Source: CATQHQ01 sp965243805 (lineage in GTDB: Bacteria > Gemmatimonadota > Gemmatimonadetes > Longimicrobiales > Gaopeijiaceae). From it: a stretch of DNA of 64,000 nt. Each line of letters opens with the position of its first letter. Position 1 is the first letter of the stretch. A model generated the notes under the pieces. The model saw only the letters and a program-made list of their open reading frames with translations. It was not told where the DNA came from and did no database searches. The stretch is taken from assembly GCA_965243805.1 (NCBI GenBank), contig OZ251577.1, positions 124,001 through 188,000 on the forward strand, written 5' to 3'. A program made the position numbers and the translations under genes. Positions 19,634-28,693 of this stretch are shown in pieces.

Positions 19634-21520
19634 TCACCGCTCCAGCAAGCGGACGGGGACCGCCCGGGCTCGAGCGGCCCCGGTTTCTTGGTCGGTCACT
19701 TCCAGCACGATCCGCAGGACGCCGGGGCGCTCGTTCCGCAGGTCCAGGTCGAAGAAGTGCCGGCCGGTGGGTCCGGCGGACTCCACGCTGACCTCCACGG
19801 TGGCGCGGGGCTCTCGGGGGGTTCGGGGCGGCGGTTGGCCGGGGGCGGTCGGTCCGACGGCCAGGGGCACGATCTGCACGCGGACCTCGAAGTCGCCGGC
19901 GTCGTCGGACGGCGTGTCCAGGTCGCGGTAGAGCTCGAAGTAGACGCGCAACAAGTCCTCGCGCCAGAACTGGGTGGCTGGAAGGAGGGGGACCGGCGTC
20001 CCGTCCAGCGACAACTCGGGCGGGGGCGCGATCCCCACCACGAGGTCGCTGACCTCCATCTCGCCTGGTCGGCGCGCCAGCGGAGGGCCGATCTCGAAGT
20101 AGGCCGCGCCCGGGTAGACTTGGGGTCGGTCGGCGGCGCCCCGGCCGTCCTCGATTTCGTGCTGGGCGGCCACCGTCACGTGCACAATCTCGGCGGCGTG
20201 CCTCAGCACCGCGCTGGAGACGTTCGCCTGACGGTCCGCCGGGACCAGCCCCGCCCGGCCCAGCTCCTCCATCCGACGATCCCGGAAGATCGCCGTGTGC
20301 TGGGCTTGGTACGATTCCAGCTCCCACTCCCGGTCCTCCGAGTCCTCCACCCCTGGCCTCCACAGGGGAGACGACACCGCCAGCGCCAGGATGCGCGGCT
20401 CCGCACCGTCGAGAATGCGGGCCGTCTGGGCCGACAGGGCGCTCCTGGGCGCGTCGGCGATCTCCGACCACGACGGCGGAAGGGGCCGGCGGTGCTCCGT
20501 CACGTCGTCTTGGATGTAGCGCTGGGAGACGGCGTCCAGCGTGCCTTCGGTCATCCGTCCGGTCCTGGGCCGGTTCCACAGCTGGTCGAGCTCGTCGAAG
20601 CGCTGGCCGAAGGGTCCGCCCATCCGGGCCATGTCCTGGTAGTAGAAGAACTCCAGGTAGTACCAAGCCCGGACCCCGTTGTGGCGAGCGAGGGGCGACG
20701 TGCGAGCCGTGGTGGGGATGATCTCGTGCAGGCCCGACACCTGCTGGAAGGGGCCGGTGCCCGCCGTGTTGCCGAAGAGGAAGTAGGTGAACTCGCCTCG
20801 TTGCAGCGGGCGGGCGTAGCGCCATATCTCGTACTGGGGCTGGATGTCGAAGCGGGACTCGAAGTCGGAGTCGATGTTCCACGCCCGCCGCTCGGCGCCG
20901 TTGATCCCGAGCACTCCGCGCACGATCCGGTCGGGTTCGCCGTACTTCACGTAGAAGAGCCCCCGGTCGTCGGTGTGGTAGGGAGAGCTCCGGTTGTAGA
21001 CGTAGTTCTGCCGGGCGTGGGCAATCCGCGACCAGTGCTCCAGGAGGCGCTCGTTGGCGGGTGTGGTCGGGGTCGGGTCCGCCTCGATCCAGAACTGCTT
21101 GATCGCCAGCGCCAGCGCCGCTGGGTCCTCTCGGCCCACCTGGGCCCAGCGCTCGGCAGCGTCGCCGCCGACCAGCGCGAAGGTGCGCGCACCCTCGGCC
21201 AGCACTTCGTCCACGGCCTGGTCCGTGAAGCTCCGCGCGCCGAACCCCCAGTAGAAGATGAGCGACGCGATCTCGTCGTAGCGACCGAGCGCCTGCTCGG
21301 CGGTCGCAGTGGCGACGAAGGCGGTGGCGATGCGCGGGTCCTGGGCCCCCGCCGCCGTCAAGCTGTCGCGAACCGCCACCCAGTACTGAAGGGCGCGCTC
21401 GGGCTCCCCCGCCTCGACCAGAGCTTGCCCTCGCTCGAAGGGATCGGAGGCGTTCTGGTTCTGGAGGAGGACGCCGGCGGCCAGCAGCGGAACGACGCCC
21501 AGCCCCGCCACGCCGGTCAT
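19634..21520 (-). CDS. GWxTD-domain protein
   Basis: 628 residues. N-terminal hydrophobic segment (VAGLGVVPLLAAGVLLQ), helical repeats with FERGQALVEAGEPERALQYWVAVRDSL (TPR-like) and then the GWxTD-type region with RGLFYVKYGEPDRIVRG, followed by WRYARPLQRGEFTYFLFGN. A C-terminal beta-rich part contains LVVGIAPPPELSLDGTPVPLLPA and DLDLRNERPGVLRIVLEVTD. The family is common in Gemmatimonadota and Bacteroidota-like genomes, often in outer-membrane contexts, with unknown biochemical role. It overlaps no neighbour; the beta-barrel candidate upstream ends 13 bases before it, so they likely share a transcript. Confidence 0.8.
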   Translation of the reverse strand: MTGVAGLGVVPLLAAGVLLQNQNASDPFERGQALVEAGEPERALQYWVAVRDSLTAAGAQDPRIATAFVATATAEQALGRYDEIASLIFYWGFGARSFTDQAVDEVLAEGARTFALVGGDAAERWAQVGREDPAALALAIKQFWIEADPTPTTPANERLLEHWSRIAHARQNYVYNRSSPYHTDDRGLFYVKYGEPDRIVRGVLGINGAERRAWNIDSDFESRFDIQPQYEIWRYARPLQRGEFTYFLFGNTAGTGPFQQVSGLHEIIPTTARTSPLARHNGVRAWYYLEFFYYQDMARMGGPFGQRFDELDQLWNRPRTGRMTEGTLDAVSQRYIQDDVTEHRRPLPPSWSEIADAPRSALSAQTARILDGAEPRILALAVSSPLWRPGVEDSEDREWELESYQAQHTAIFRDRRMEELGRAGLVPADRQANVSSAVLRHAAEIVHVTVAAQHEIEDGRGAADRPQVYPGAAYFEIGPPLARRPGEMEVSDLVVGIAPPPELSLDGTPVPLLPATQFWREDLLRVYFELYRDLDTPSDDAGDFEVRVQIVPLAVGPTAPGQPPPRTPREPRATVEVSVESAGPTGRHFFDLDLRNERPGVLRIVLEVTDQETGAARARAVPVRLLER

Positions 21521-21533
21521 ACCACCACGCCGG

Positions 21534-22334
21534 TCACAGTATGCGGAGGCCCGCCGACAGCTCCAGCCGCAGATCCAGGTACCAGTTCCCGTTGGTTCTG
21601 CCAGCGCCGCCGCTGTACCGCCCCACCCCCGCGCTCGCCGTCAGCTCGGAGACGAATCGGCTCGTTTGTCCCTGCAGCCCGACGCCTCCCCGCAACACGA
21701 CGTGGGACCCGGCGTTCTGGTAGAGGTCGGTGATGGCCTCGCACACGATCCTCGCGTCGGTTCCCCTTGGGTCGGAGCACGACGGTATGTCGAACGTGTA
21801 CTGGCGCAGCGCGACTCCGCCGCTGATCACGCCTCGAAGGGGGCGCTCCAGGTTTCCGCGCAACAGGCGCAGCTGCGACACGAAACCGCGCAGATCGACC
21901 GGCGCGACTTCCTCCCGGCAGAGCGTCCCTTCCACAAGACGGCACACGCCGATCTGGCCCACAGCCTCGGCGTCGGTCGTGGTCTCCCATCCGATCCGCA
22001 CGCCCACGCCGGACGCCGGCCACAGCACCTCCACCCCGCCGCTGACCACCGGGGAGGGACCCAGTTCGGCCACCGTCTCCACGATCTCCAAGCTGGGCGT
22101 GTCGAACGCCGAGTTCTTGGCGAACTTGCCCGATGGGCGCTGGTAGCCCGCCTGGGCCCATACGCCGATCTGCCAGGAGCGCGACGACCCGTTGCCGCCC
22201 GGGCGGTCCGTTGCCTGGCCGGCGGTGGCCGGCGTCGGGTCCGCCACAGCGACGAGAGCGGCAAGGAGGGCGACGAGGCCCCCGACCGCTGCCGACGGCC
22301 GGGTCGAGGCGCGGGTGTTCCGGTGGCTGGACAT
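21534..22334 (-). CDS. Outer-membrane beta-barrel candidate
   Basis: 266 residues. Signal peptide MSSHRNTRASTRPSAAVGGLVALLAALVAVADPTPATA. The mature part is built of alternating short strands (WQIGVWAQAGYQRPSG, PVVSGGVEVLWPASGVGVRIGWE, GVISGGVALRQYTFDI, HVVLRGGVGLQGQTSRFVSELTASAGVGRYSGG) and ends YLDLRLELSAGLRIL, as expected for a small outer-membrane barrel. Two Cys pairs (VCRLVEGTLC and SCSDPRG/VCEAI) could form loop disulfides. No named family recognised. A longer in-frame start at 22415 has no signal-like character, so ATG 22334 was chosen. Confidence 0.7.
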   Translation of the reverse strand: MSSHRNTRASTRPSAAVGGLVALLAALVAVADPTPATAGQATDRPGGNGSSRSWQIGVWAQAGYQRPSGKFAKNSAFDTPSLEIVETVAELGPSPVVSGGVEVLWPASGVGVRIGWETTTDAEAVGQIGVCRLVEGTLCREEVAPVDLRGFVSQLRLLRGNLERPLRGVISGGVALRQYTFDIPSCSDPRGTDARIVCEAITDLYQNAGSHVVLRGGVGLQGQTSRFVSELTASAGVGRYSGGAGRTNGNWYLDLRLELSAGLRIL

Positions 22335-22431
22335 GCACAGGAAGCTAATCGCGGACGGAGGATGGGCGCGAGTGGGCGCGAGTGGACTGTGACTTGACCT
22401 TAAACTCATGGGCACCGGTACCCCGCAATAT

Positions 22432-22461
22432 TACGACTGCGGGGACGGGAGCGCTACTTGG
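22432..22461 (-). repeat. 30-bp dispersed repeat, copy 2
   Basis: Second copy of the element at 13185-13214 (27 of 30 identical). It lies between the GT39 gene stop and the beta-barrel gene start, about 100 bases upstream of the latter. On the minus strand it runs into CGTAATATT, a possible -10 region. Confidence 0.6.
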
Positions 22462-22465
22462 ACCG

Positions 22466-24151
22466 TCAGTTTGGCGCCCAGTCGGGCAGCATGTACACCC
22501 GGCCAGTGCTGGTGCCGTGCACTCCGAGTCCACTCAGTGTGACCAGCTGATGGTAGGGGCGTCCCGTTTCCGGCAAGTCTCCCGCCAGGGGCGATACCCC
22601 GCTGCACGGCCCCTCGCCTCTCGTCGGGTCGAACAGAAAGAGTCGCCCCGTGGGCCGTCCGGAGCCAGGAGCCGAGGAGGTGCTCGCGGCGTCGATCCGG
22701 GCTCCCGGCGCAGACACGCGGTGGGCACTCGGCGGCTGATGCGATGCCGCGGGAAGATCAGCACCCCCACCCTGAACGGCTTCAACGGCATGGACTTCGC
22801 TGACGAGAAGGGGCAGCCGCAACGAAGGACGGCAGGCGCCAAAGTAGTCGCCCGGCCGCATCAGCCCGACCACAGCCGACACCATGATCGGCAATGCTTC
22901 CCGCGAGCGCACGGTGGTGACCGGCAGGGGCTGGATCGTCCACCACGAAACAGAGCAAAAGACTACCGCCAGCACGACGCACTCCAGCAGCCGCGTTCGA
23001 CGAGCTGTGGCGACGCTCGGCCAGCGAACGCGGGCGCGGCCCAGCATCCTGCTCAGCACGAGCGCCAGGCCGGCGCCTGCCATGATCCTGCATACCAGCA
23101 GCACCCACAGCGCATGGCGCGAGTGCTTCAGGAGCGGAAACGCCGCCAGCATCAAGACCCAGCCAACCCCCATCGCCCACAGAAGTGTCCCCTTTCGCCC
23201 GCAGCTCCGGCCGCGCACGGTGGCGCCGACGGCGAGCAGCCCGAGAAGCGCGCCTTGGACCCACGCCGGCGCCGGCACGGTGGAGTGCCAGCGGTACCAC
23301 CACCTGGCGGGGTGAGTGGCGACCTGAAGTAGGGTCATCTCCGACCCAGGGGCAGTGATCCGCAACATCTCGGTCAGGCCGCTGGCGCCCTCCGCCAAGA
23401 CCGCGGGCAAGTAGAAGGCCGCAACGGCGCCGACTGCGACGGCCGACCACGCAGCGGTCCGAAGCGCAAATGGTCTGAAGTCGTCACCGCCACGCACGCG
23501 CCTCCGCACGAGCAGCATCCAGGCCGCGGTCATTGCGGCAGAAAACACCGCCACGGGAATGGTGTAGCAACCGAGCGCAACCGCCGTTGCCCAACCGACC
23601 CACAACAGCTTCTTGTCGGGCGACCGCACTAGAGCGCGTCCACACAGCAGCGCCGTGACAAAGAGCAACAGCCACAGCGTGTAGCCCCGGGCATTCGTGG
23701 CATGGCCAATAAAGTTTGGCGCCGGCGCCACAAGGGCGATTGTGAAGGCCGCCGCCCTTGCACCGTACTCCAGGCGCACGAACCACCAGAGCGCGGGAAG
23801 AAAAAGGCAAAACGACAGGAACGCCGGCAGTCGGAACACTACCCGGTGCCAGCCGCCGACTTGGTGCGCGGCCCACACAAGCAGCGTGTGAAGCAAGTGG
23901 TTGTTGGGGTCGTCGTACTTGGTCAGGGCCACCGACAGAGGCTGCGTCGCGTAGTTGGCGATCGTCTTGGCTTCGTCGATTCGAGAAGGCAGATCCAAGA
24001 AGTGGGCGGCGATCCCGACGCTTGTAGCGATTGCCGCCACCGCCATGGCGGCCTCCATCCAGGGCGCCGCCTCCCCTTTGGCCGAGTCGGCATCGGTGGT
24101 GGCCGGAACTCGCGAGGCGGTGGCCGGAACTCGCGAAGCGGTGCTGGACAT
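22466..24151 (-). CDS. GT39/PMT-like polytopic glycosyltransferase 1
   Basis: 561 residues. After a short repeat (SRVPATASRVPATT) there are about ten membrane helices. The first outer loop carries PSRIDEAKTIANYATQPL with Asp59-Glu60, the acidic pair expected for lipid-phosphate-sugar dependent (GT-C) transferases, then NHLLHTLLVWAAHQVGGWHRVVFRLPAFLSF and HATNARGYTLWLLLFVTAL, matching the ArnT/PMT-like family. The enzyme would transfer a sugar from a polyprenyl-phosphate donor on the outer face of the inner membrane. It is a distant paralogue of the gene at 28694, and the two bracket P450 genes of the lasso island, so a role in tailoring or in a surface polymer are both possible. Confidence 0.75.
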   Translation of the reverse strand: MSSTASRVPATASRVPATTDADSAKGEAAPWMEAAMAVAAIATSVGIAAHFLDLPSRIDEAKTIANYATQPLSVALTKYDDPNNHLLHTLLVWAAHQVGGWHRVVFRLPAFLSFCLFLPALWWFVRLEYGARAAAFTIALVAPAPNFIGHATNARGYTLWLLLFVTALLCGRALVRSPDKKLLWVGWATAVALGCYTIPVAVFSAAMTAAWMLLVRRRVRGGDDFRPFALRTAAWSAVAVGAVAAFYLPAVLAEGASGLTEMLRITAPGSEMTLLQVATHPARWWYRWHSTVPAPAWVQGALLGLLAVGATVRGRSCGRKGTLLWAMGVGWVLMLAAFPLLKHSRHALWVLLVCRIMAGAGLALVLSRMLGRARVRWPSVATARRTRLLECVVLAVVFCSVSWWTIQPLPVTTVRSREALPIMVSAVVGLMRPGDYFGACRPSLRLPLLVSEVHAVEAVQGGGADLPAASHQPPSAHRVSAPGARIDAASTSSAPGSGRPTGRLFLFDPTRGEGPCSGVSPLAGDLPETGRPYHQLVTLSGLGVHGTSTGRVYMLPDWAPN

Positions 24152-24495
24152 TCGGACTCCTGACTGACTGGGAGACCCTAGGTGGGACGGTCCAGGTAAG
24201 ACGTTCCAAGGAAGCTACTCGCTCCCGCCGAGTCCCGCTACCCAGGACTGGGGACCGACCGATCCGCATCCTCGAGACTTGCATCACGACCCGTCGTCCA
24301 GTACCTTCACCGTGCGTTCGTCGTGCGACGCGCCACCCACGGTTGTCGACACGTCACCTCCGCATGACTCAACCACTCGCCGGCCAACTAGCCGGGGAAG
24401 GAAGATCTTGTCACGGGTCGTTCTGACGGCATCTTTGACCATGCAGGCACCGGCGTGGCGTGCAGCCCGTCAACCCCCCAGTGAGCAAGGCGGAA
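24152..24495. other. Divergent intergenic region between GT39 gene 1 and P450-1
   Basis: 344 bases without a coding region. Its right end (about 24465-24495) reads ...cgtcaacccccc...gcaaggcggaa and matches, in inverted orientation, the terminal part of the IS1380-type left end seen at 28578 and 60182. This provides the AAGGCGGA Shine-Dalgarno of P450-1. Nothing else could be recognised. Confidence 0.55.
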
Positions 24496-25821
24496 ATGTC
24501 GTCATCAAGACTTGATCTTGCGTCTGTGGAGTCGTCGTCGGACTCCGACGTCCTCCCCCACGTCTACGACCTCCTGGCCCAAGACCGGCGCCGCAACGGG
24601 GTCGCGTGGTGGCCGCTCGGAGCTCGCTATCTCGCTAACCCCTATCCGGACCTTCGTCGCTTGCGCGAGACCGCGCCGTGCCACCACTGCTCGCTGACGG
24701 GAGGCGTACTGGTGACCCGCTACAAAGACGTGGACCACGTCCTGCGCGATTTCAAGGGTTTTCCGAGTGGCCCCTTTCCCGACAGCGGTCAGCCGCGCAA
24801 GATGCTGGTCGGCTTCAACCCGCCGGAACACACGCGTATGCGACGCCTTGCCATGCGGGCGTTCACGCATGTGCAAATGGCGCAGATGGAGGACTACACC
24901 CGCGCTACGGCGCACAAGCTGCTGGACCGAGTTGCCGACCAGGAGGTCTTCGACTGGATGTCCGCCCTTGCCAAACCGTTGCCCGTGTTGGTCATCGGTC
25001 GCATGGTCGGGTTGCAGGAGGACGGCATGGAGATATACAAGAGCTGGCTCGAGCGCCGTCGCTTCCCGTCGGACGCCTATACGGCACGCTGGATCCGTCA
25101 GCCCAGTCCATCAAAGGAGTATCACCGTTGGTGGCTTCGTACGCATGTGCTCTTCACCCGCTACGTTGCCCGCCTCGTGGAGGAACGCCGAACCGATCCC
25201 CAAGACGACATGGTGTCCAGGTTGGTCGAAGCCGACGGCCAAGGCGATCTGCTCACTCATGGGGAGGCGCAGGCCGTGTTGTACCTCTTGTTCAGTGCTG
25301 GCGATGGGTTGACCACAAAACTCATGGGCACCGGCCTGCTGGCGCTGTTGCGCCATCCGGAGCGGGCGCGGTTGCTGCGCGAGCGACCCGAGCTCCTTGC
25401 GGACGCGGTCGAAGAGTTGTTGCGTTACGATGCGCCGTTGCAAACGCTCCAACGCATAGCCTTCGAGGACACCGAAATCGCCGGCACCCCGGTGGCAGCC
25501 GGATCCCTTGTGACCGTGCTCATCGGGGCGGCCAACCGGGATCCGGAACGGTTCGAGCAGCCGGACAAGCTGGACTTCGCCCGCGCCGACAAGCACCATC
25601 TCACGTTTGGGCGCGGCATTCATCACTGCCCGTTCGTTCGCCTGGTTAGGCTGACGGCCCGAGTCGCCTTCGAGGTCCTGCTGGAGCGATTTGCAGATGT
25701 CCAGCTTGCCGCCTCTCCGACGCCGGCATTCGCGCGGGGGGTAATACTGCGGGGAACCGAGCACCTGCACGTACGAGTGCGCAGACCGGCCAGGGTGTGC
25801 CCGACGAGACGGCTTGGTTGA
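24496..25821 (+). CDS. Cytochrome P450 (copy 1, clade B)
   Basis: 441 residues, class I bacterial P450; needs a ferredoxin partner that is not visible here. K-helix ELLR is present (EELLRYDAP), then a haem-binding loop FGRGIHHCPFVR with the cysteine ligand, where Phe replaces the usual Gly two residues after Cys. The I-helix reads SAGDGLTTKLMG: the acid-alcohol pair of the usual AGxET is Gly-Leu. The start ATG 24496 (MSSSRLDLA) is set by comparison with P450-3, with the Shine-Dalgarno AAGGCGGA from an IS end. It is the only P450 of the array on the plus strand. Confidence 0.92.
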   Translation: MSSSRLDLASVESSSDSDVLPHVYDLLAQDRRRNGVAWWPLGARYLANPYPDLRRLRETAPCHHCSLTGGVLVTRYKDVDHVLRDFKGFPSGPFPDSGQPRKMLVGFNPPEHTRMRRLAMRAFTHVQMAQMEDYTRATAHKLLDRVADQEVFDWMSALAKPLPVLVIGRMVGLQEDGMEIYKSWLERRRFPSDAYTARWIRQPSPSKEYHRWWLRTHVLFTRYVARLVEERRTDPQDDMVSRLVEADGQGDLLTHGEAQAVLYLLFSAGDGLTTKLMGTGLLALLRHPERARLLRERPELLADAVEELLRYDAPLQTLQRIAFEDTEIAGTPVAAGSLVTVLIGAANRDPERFEQPDKLDFARADKHHLTFGRGIHHCPFVRLVRLTARVAFEVLLERFADVQLAASPTPAFARGVILRGTEHLHVRVRRPARVCPTRRLG

Positions 25822-25947
25822 CCTTCACGACCACGCCGGGTTGACCTCCACCCCCCTATCCATGCAACTGCGTTGTCGTGTGCCACTCCTAGGGCTAGGG
25901 CTAGTCTAGTCTAGCTAGCTAGTTGACGCACGGAACTTGGAGCTAGG
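25822..25947. repeat. Convergent intergenic region with a CTAG-rich cluster
   Basis: About 125 bases between the 3' ends of P450-1 and P450-2. From 25888 to 25951 the tetranucleotide CTAG occurs about nine times (agggctagggctagtctag and following). CTAG is generally rare in bacterial DNA. It could be a bidirectional terminator region or a recombination remnant. Confidence 0.5.
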
Positions 25948-27240
25948 CTAGTGCCTGCGCACTCGTACGTGCAGATGATCCAGCCCCCGCACCGAGACCC
26001 TGCGTGCGAACGCGGGCGGCGGAGAGCCAGCAATCTGGATATCGGTGAACCGCTCGAGAAGGACCTCGAAGGCGACCCGGGCCTCCAGCCTGGCAAGCCG
26101 AGCGAAAGGGCAGTGATGAATGCCGCGCCCAAACGCCAAGTGGCGGTTGTCGGCGCGGGCGAAGTCCAGTTCGTCGGGTTGCTCGAACCGTTCAGGATCG
26201 CGGTTGGCCGCGCCGACGAGCAGGGTCACCAGGGATTCGGCAGCGACCGGAGTGCCGGCAATTTCGGTGTCCTTGGCGGCTATCCGTTGGAGCAATAGCC
26301 CGTAGTCGTAGCGCAACAGCTCTTCGACCGCGTCGGCAAGAAGTTGGGGTCGCTCCCGCAACAACCGCATATGTTCCGGATGGTGCAACAGCACCAGCAA
26401 GCCAGTGCTGACAAGGTCCCTGGTCGACCCGTTCCCGGCAAGGAGCACATGTCGCACCATGGCCTTCGCCTCTTCACGGGTGAGCCGATCGCCTTGGCTG
26501 TCCGCTGCGACCAACCTGGACACCACGTCGTCGCGGGGCTCGGAGCAGCGCTCCTCCACCAGGCGGGCGATGCGGCGGGTGAAGAGCGCTTTGGTGTGGA
26601 GCCAACGGCGGAGGTGCCCCTTCGAGGGCGCGGGCTCACGGAGCCAGCCCATCCGCCTCGGATAGCTCTCCGACTGGTAGCGACGGCTCTCGATCCATTT
26701 CCTAAAGAGGCCCATATCGTCCGCGGACAACCCGACCACGCGCCCGATGACCAACACGGGCAACTGCTTGGCAAGAACGGATACACAGTCAAAGACATCC
26801 TCGTCGGCAACTCGGTCCAGCAGCTTGTGCGCGGTTGCTCGGGTGTAGTCCTCCATCTGCGCCATTGCCCTAGGCGTGAACGCCCGACTGGCAAAGCGTC
26901 GCAGACGCGTATGTTCCGGCGGGTCGGAGCCAACCATCGACGGACCCCCGCGCTCCCGTCGCTGGCGAGTGCCAAGGCGAAACGCCTCGTAGTCACGCAG
27001 AATGCGGTCCGCCTCTTGGTAGCGGGTCACTAGAACGCCCCCCGTCAGCGAGCAGCGGAGGCACGGCGCAGTCTCGCGCAAGCGACGAAGATCCGGATAG
27101 GGATCGGCGAGGTAGCTGGCACCGAGCGGCCACCACGCGATCCCGTTTCGGCGTCGGTCTCGGTCCAGGCGGCCGTAAACGTGCGGTAGGATTTCTGAGT
27201 CCGACGTCAACCCCACAGGCCCGAGGTCAAGTCTTGTCAC
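25948..27240 (-). CDS. Cytochrome P450 (copy 2, clade B)
   Basis: 430 residues. EELLRYD (K-helix ExxR) and FGRGIHHCPFARLARLEARV (haem loop, Cys ligand, Phe at Cys+2). The I-helix is LAGNGSTRDLVS, with Gly-Ser in place of the acid-Thr pair. The GTG start at 27240 follows the stop of P450-3 by one base (TGAC GTG), so translation is coupled to P450-3. The N-terminus MTRLDLGPVGLTSDSEILPHVYGRL aligns with all copies. Highly similar to P450-3 in the C-terminal half, consistent with tandem duplication. Confidence 0.92.
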   Translation of the reverse strand: MTRLDLGPVGLTSDSEILPHVYGRLDRDRRRNGIAWWPLGASYLADPYPDLRRLRETAPCLRCSLTGGVLVTRYQEADRILRDYEAFRLGTRQRRERGGPSMVGSDPPEHTRLRRFASRAFTPRAMAQMEDYTRATAHKLLDRVADEDVFDCVSVLAKQLPVLVIGRVVGLSADDMGLFRKWIESRRYQSESYPRRMGWLREPAPSKGHLRRWLHTKALFTRRIARLVEERCSEPRDDVVSRLVAADSQGDRLTREEAKAMVRHVLLAGNGSTRDLVSTGLLVLLHHPEHMRLLRERPQLLADAVEELLRYDYGLLLQRIAAKDTEIAGTPVAAESLVTLLVGAANRDPERFEQPDELDFARADNRHLAFGRGIHHCPFARLARLEARVAFEVLLERFTDIQIAGSPPPAFARRVSVRGLDHLHVRVRRH

Positions 27241-27241
27241 G

Positions 27242-28576
27242 TCAAGCCGTCTGTCGCTGCAAGGGTGTCACTGGCCGGTGCCTTCGTACTCGTACGTGCA
27301 GATGCTCCAGTCCCCGCACAGAGACCCTGCGTGCGAACGTTGGCGGCGGAGAACCGGCAAGCTGGACACTGGCGAACCGCTCCAGAAGGACCTCGAAGGC
27401 AACACGGGCCTCCAGCCTCGCAAGCCGGGCGAACAGGCAGTGATGAATGCCGCGTCCGAACGCCAAGTGGCGCTTGTCGGCGCGGGCGAAGTCCAGCTCG
27501 TCCGGTCGCTCGAACTGTTCCGGATCGCGGTTGGCCGCGCCGACGAGCAAGGTCACAAGGGATTCGGCTGCGACCGGAGTGCCGGCGATCTCGGTGTCTT
27601 CGGCGGCTATGCGCTGCAGAACTTGCCCCGGCCCGTCGTAGCGCAACAGCTCTTCGACCGCGTCGGCGAGGAGTTCGGGTCGCTCGCGCAACAACCGCAT
27701 CCGCTCTGGATGGCGCAACAGCACCAGCAAGCCGGTGCCGATGAGGTCCCTGGTCGCCCCACCACCGATCCTGAGCATGAGGTGCAGCATGGCCTCCGTC
27801 TCCTCTTGGTTGAGGCGGTCGCCTTGGCCGTCCGCTTCGATCAACCTGGACACCACGTCGCCCCGGGGCTCGGAGCGGCGTTCCTCCATGAGGCGGGCGA
27901 TGCGGCGGGTGAAGAGCATGTGCGTGCGGAGCCACTGGCGGAGGTGCTCCTTCGGGGGCGTGGCTTCACGGAGCCAGCCCATCCGTCTTACATAGCCCTC
28001 CGATTGGGAGAGACGGCTTTCGATCCACTTCTTGGCAAGTCCCATGTCGTCCACGGACAACCCGACCATTCGCCCGATGACCAACACGGGCAGCGGCTTG
28101 GCAAGAACGGATACCCAGTCGAAGACGCTCTGGTCGGCAACCCGGTCCAGCAGCCTGTGCGCCGTTGTGCGGGCGTAGTCCTCCATCCGATCCATTCGCC
28201 CAGGAGTGAACGCCCGCCGGGCAAAGCGTCGCAGACGCGTGTGCTCCGGCGGGTCGGCGCCAACCATCGACGCGCCCCCGCGCTCCCGTCGCGAGCGGGT
28301 GCCGTGGCAAAACGCCTCGTAGTCGCGCAGAATGCGGTCCACCTCTCGGTACCGGGTCACTAGGACGCCCCCCGTCAGCGAGCAGCGGAGGCACGAGCCT
28401 GCCTCGCGCAGGCGACGAAGGTCCGGGTATGGGTCGGCGAGGTAGCTGGCGCCGAGCGGCCACCATGCGATCCCGTTTCGGCGGCGGTCTTGGGCCAAGC
28501 GGTCGTAGACGTGCGGAAAGACTTCGGGGTCCGACGACGACCCCACAGGCGCGAGATCAAGTCTTGATGACGACAT
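27242..28576 (-). CDS. Cytochrome P450 (copy 3, clade B)
   Basis: 444 residues. Haem loop FGRGIHHCLFARLARLEARV, K-helix EELLRYDGP. I-helix RIGGGATRDLIG, where both residues of the acid-alcohol pair are lost (Gly-Ala). ATG at 28576 (MSSSRLDLAPVG) lies next to the terminal sequence of an IS1380-like left end (28578 onward), which supplies AAGGCGGGA as ribosome-binding site. First gene of a two-gene P450 unit with copy 2. Ends with RHRPVTPLQRQTA, a tail shared by copies 6 and 7. Confidence 0.92.
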   Translation of the reverse strand: MSSSRLDLAPVGSSSDPEVFPHVYDRLAQDRRRNGIAWWPLGASYLADPYPDLRRLREAGSCLRCSLTGGVLVTRYREVDRILRDYEAFCHGTRSRRERGGASMVGADPPEHTRLRRFARRAFTPGRMDRMEDYARTTAHRLLDRVADQSVFDWVSVLAKPLPVLVIGRMVGLSVDDMGLAKKWIESRLSQSEGYVRRMGWLREATPPKEHLRQWLRTHMLFTRRIARLMEERRSEPRGDVVSRLIEADGQGDRLNQEETEAMLHLMLRIGGGATRDLIGTGLLVLLRHPERMRLLRERPELLADAVEELLRYDGPGQVLQRIAAEDTEIAGTPVAAESLVTLLVGAANRDPEQFERPDELDFARADKRHLAFGRGIHHCLFARLARLEARVAFEVLLERFASVQLAGSPPPTFARRVSVRGLEHLHVRVRRHRPVTPLQRQTA

Positions 28577-28577
28577 T

Positions 28578-28680
28578 CCCGCCTTGTTTGCCAGGGTTGA
28601 CGCGAGGAGGATGGCGCACGGCGGCGACGCCAGTAGGGCTCAAGGTGAAGATAGGGAGTCCCCCGTTTCGGATCAACAAT
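28578..28680 (+). mobile_element. IS1380-type left-end remnant R1
   Basis: Begins CCCGCCTTG like the terminal repeat of the intact element at 60182 and continues through GGCGACGCCAGTAGG, TCAAGGTG, GAAGATAGGGAG and CCCCGTTTCGG, matching 60182-60320 with one internal deletion of about 40 bases. The last part encodes a relic of the transposase N-terminus (KIGSPPFRINNS against KIVSSPFRFNKS). It abuts the start codon of P450-3. Confidence 0.8.
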
Positions 28681-28693
28681 TCGGTCCTCTCTA

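Noticed and set aside
27278..28363. Long open frames antisense to the P450 genes (also at 34535, 37763, 42017)
   Set aside because: They recur at the same offset in each P450 copy simply because the copies are similar; composition is not that of a real protein.
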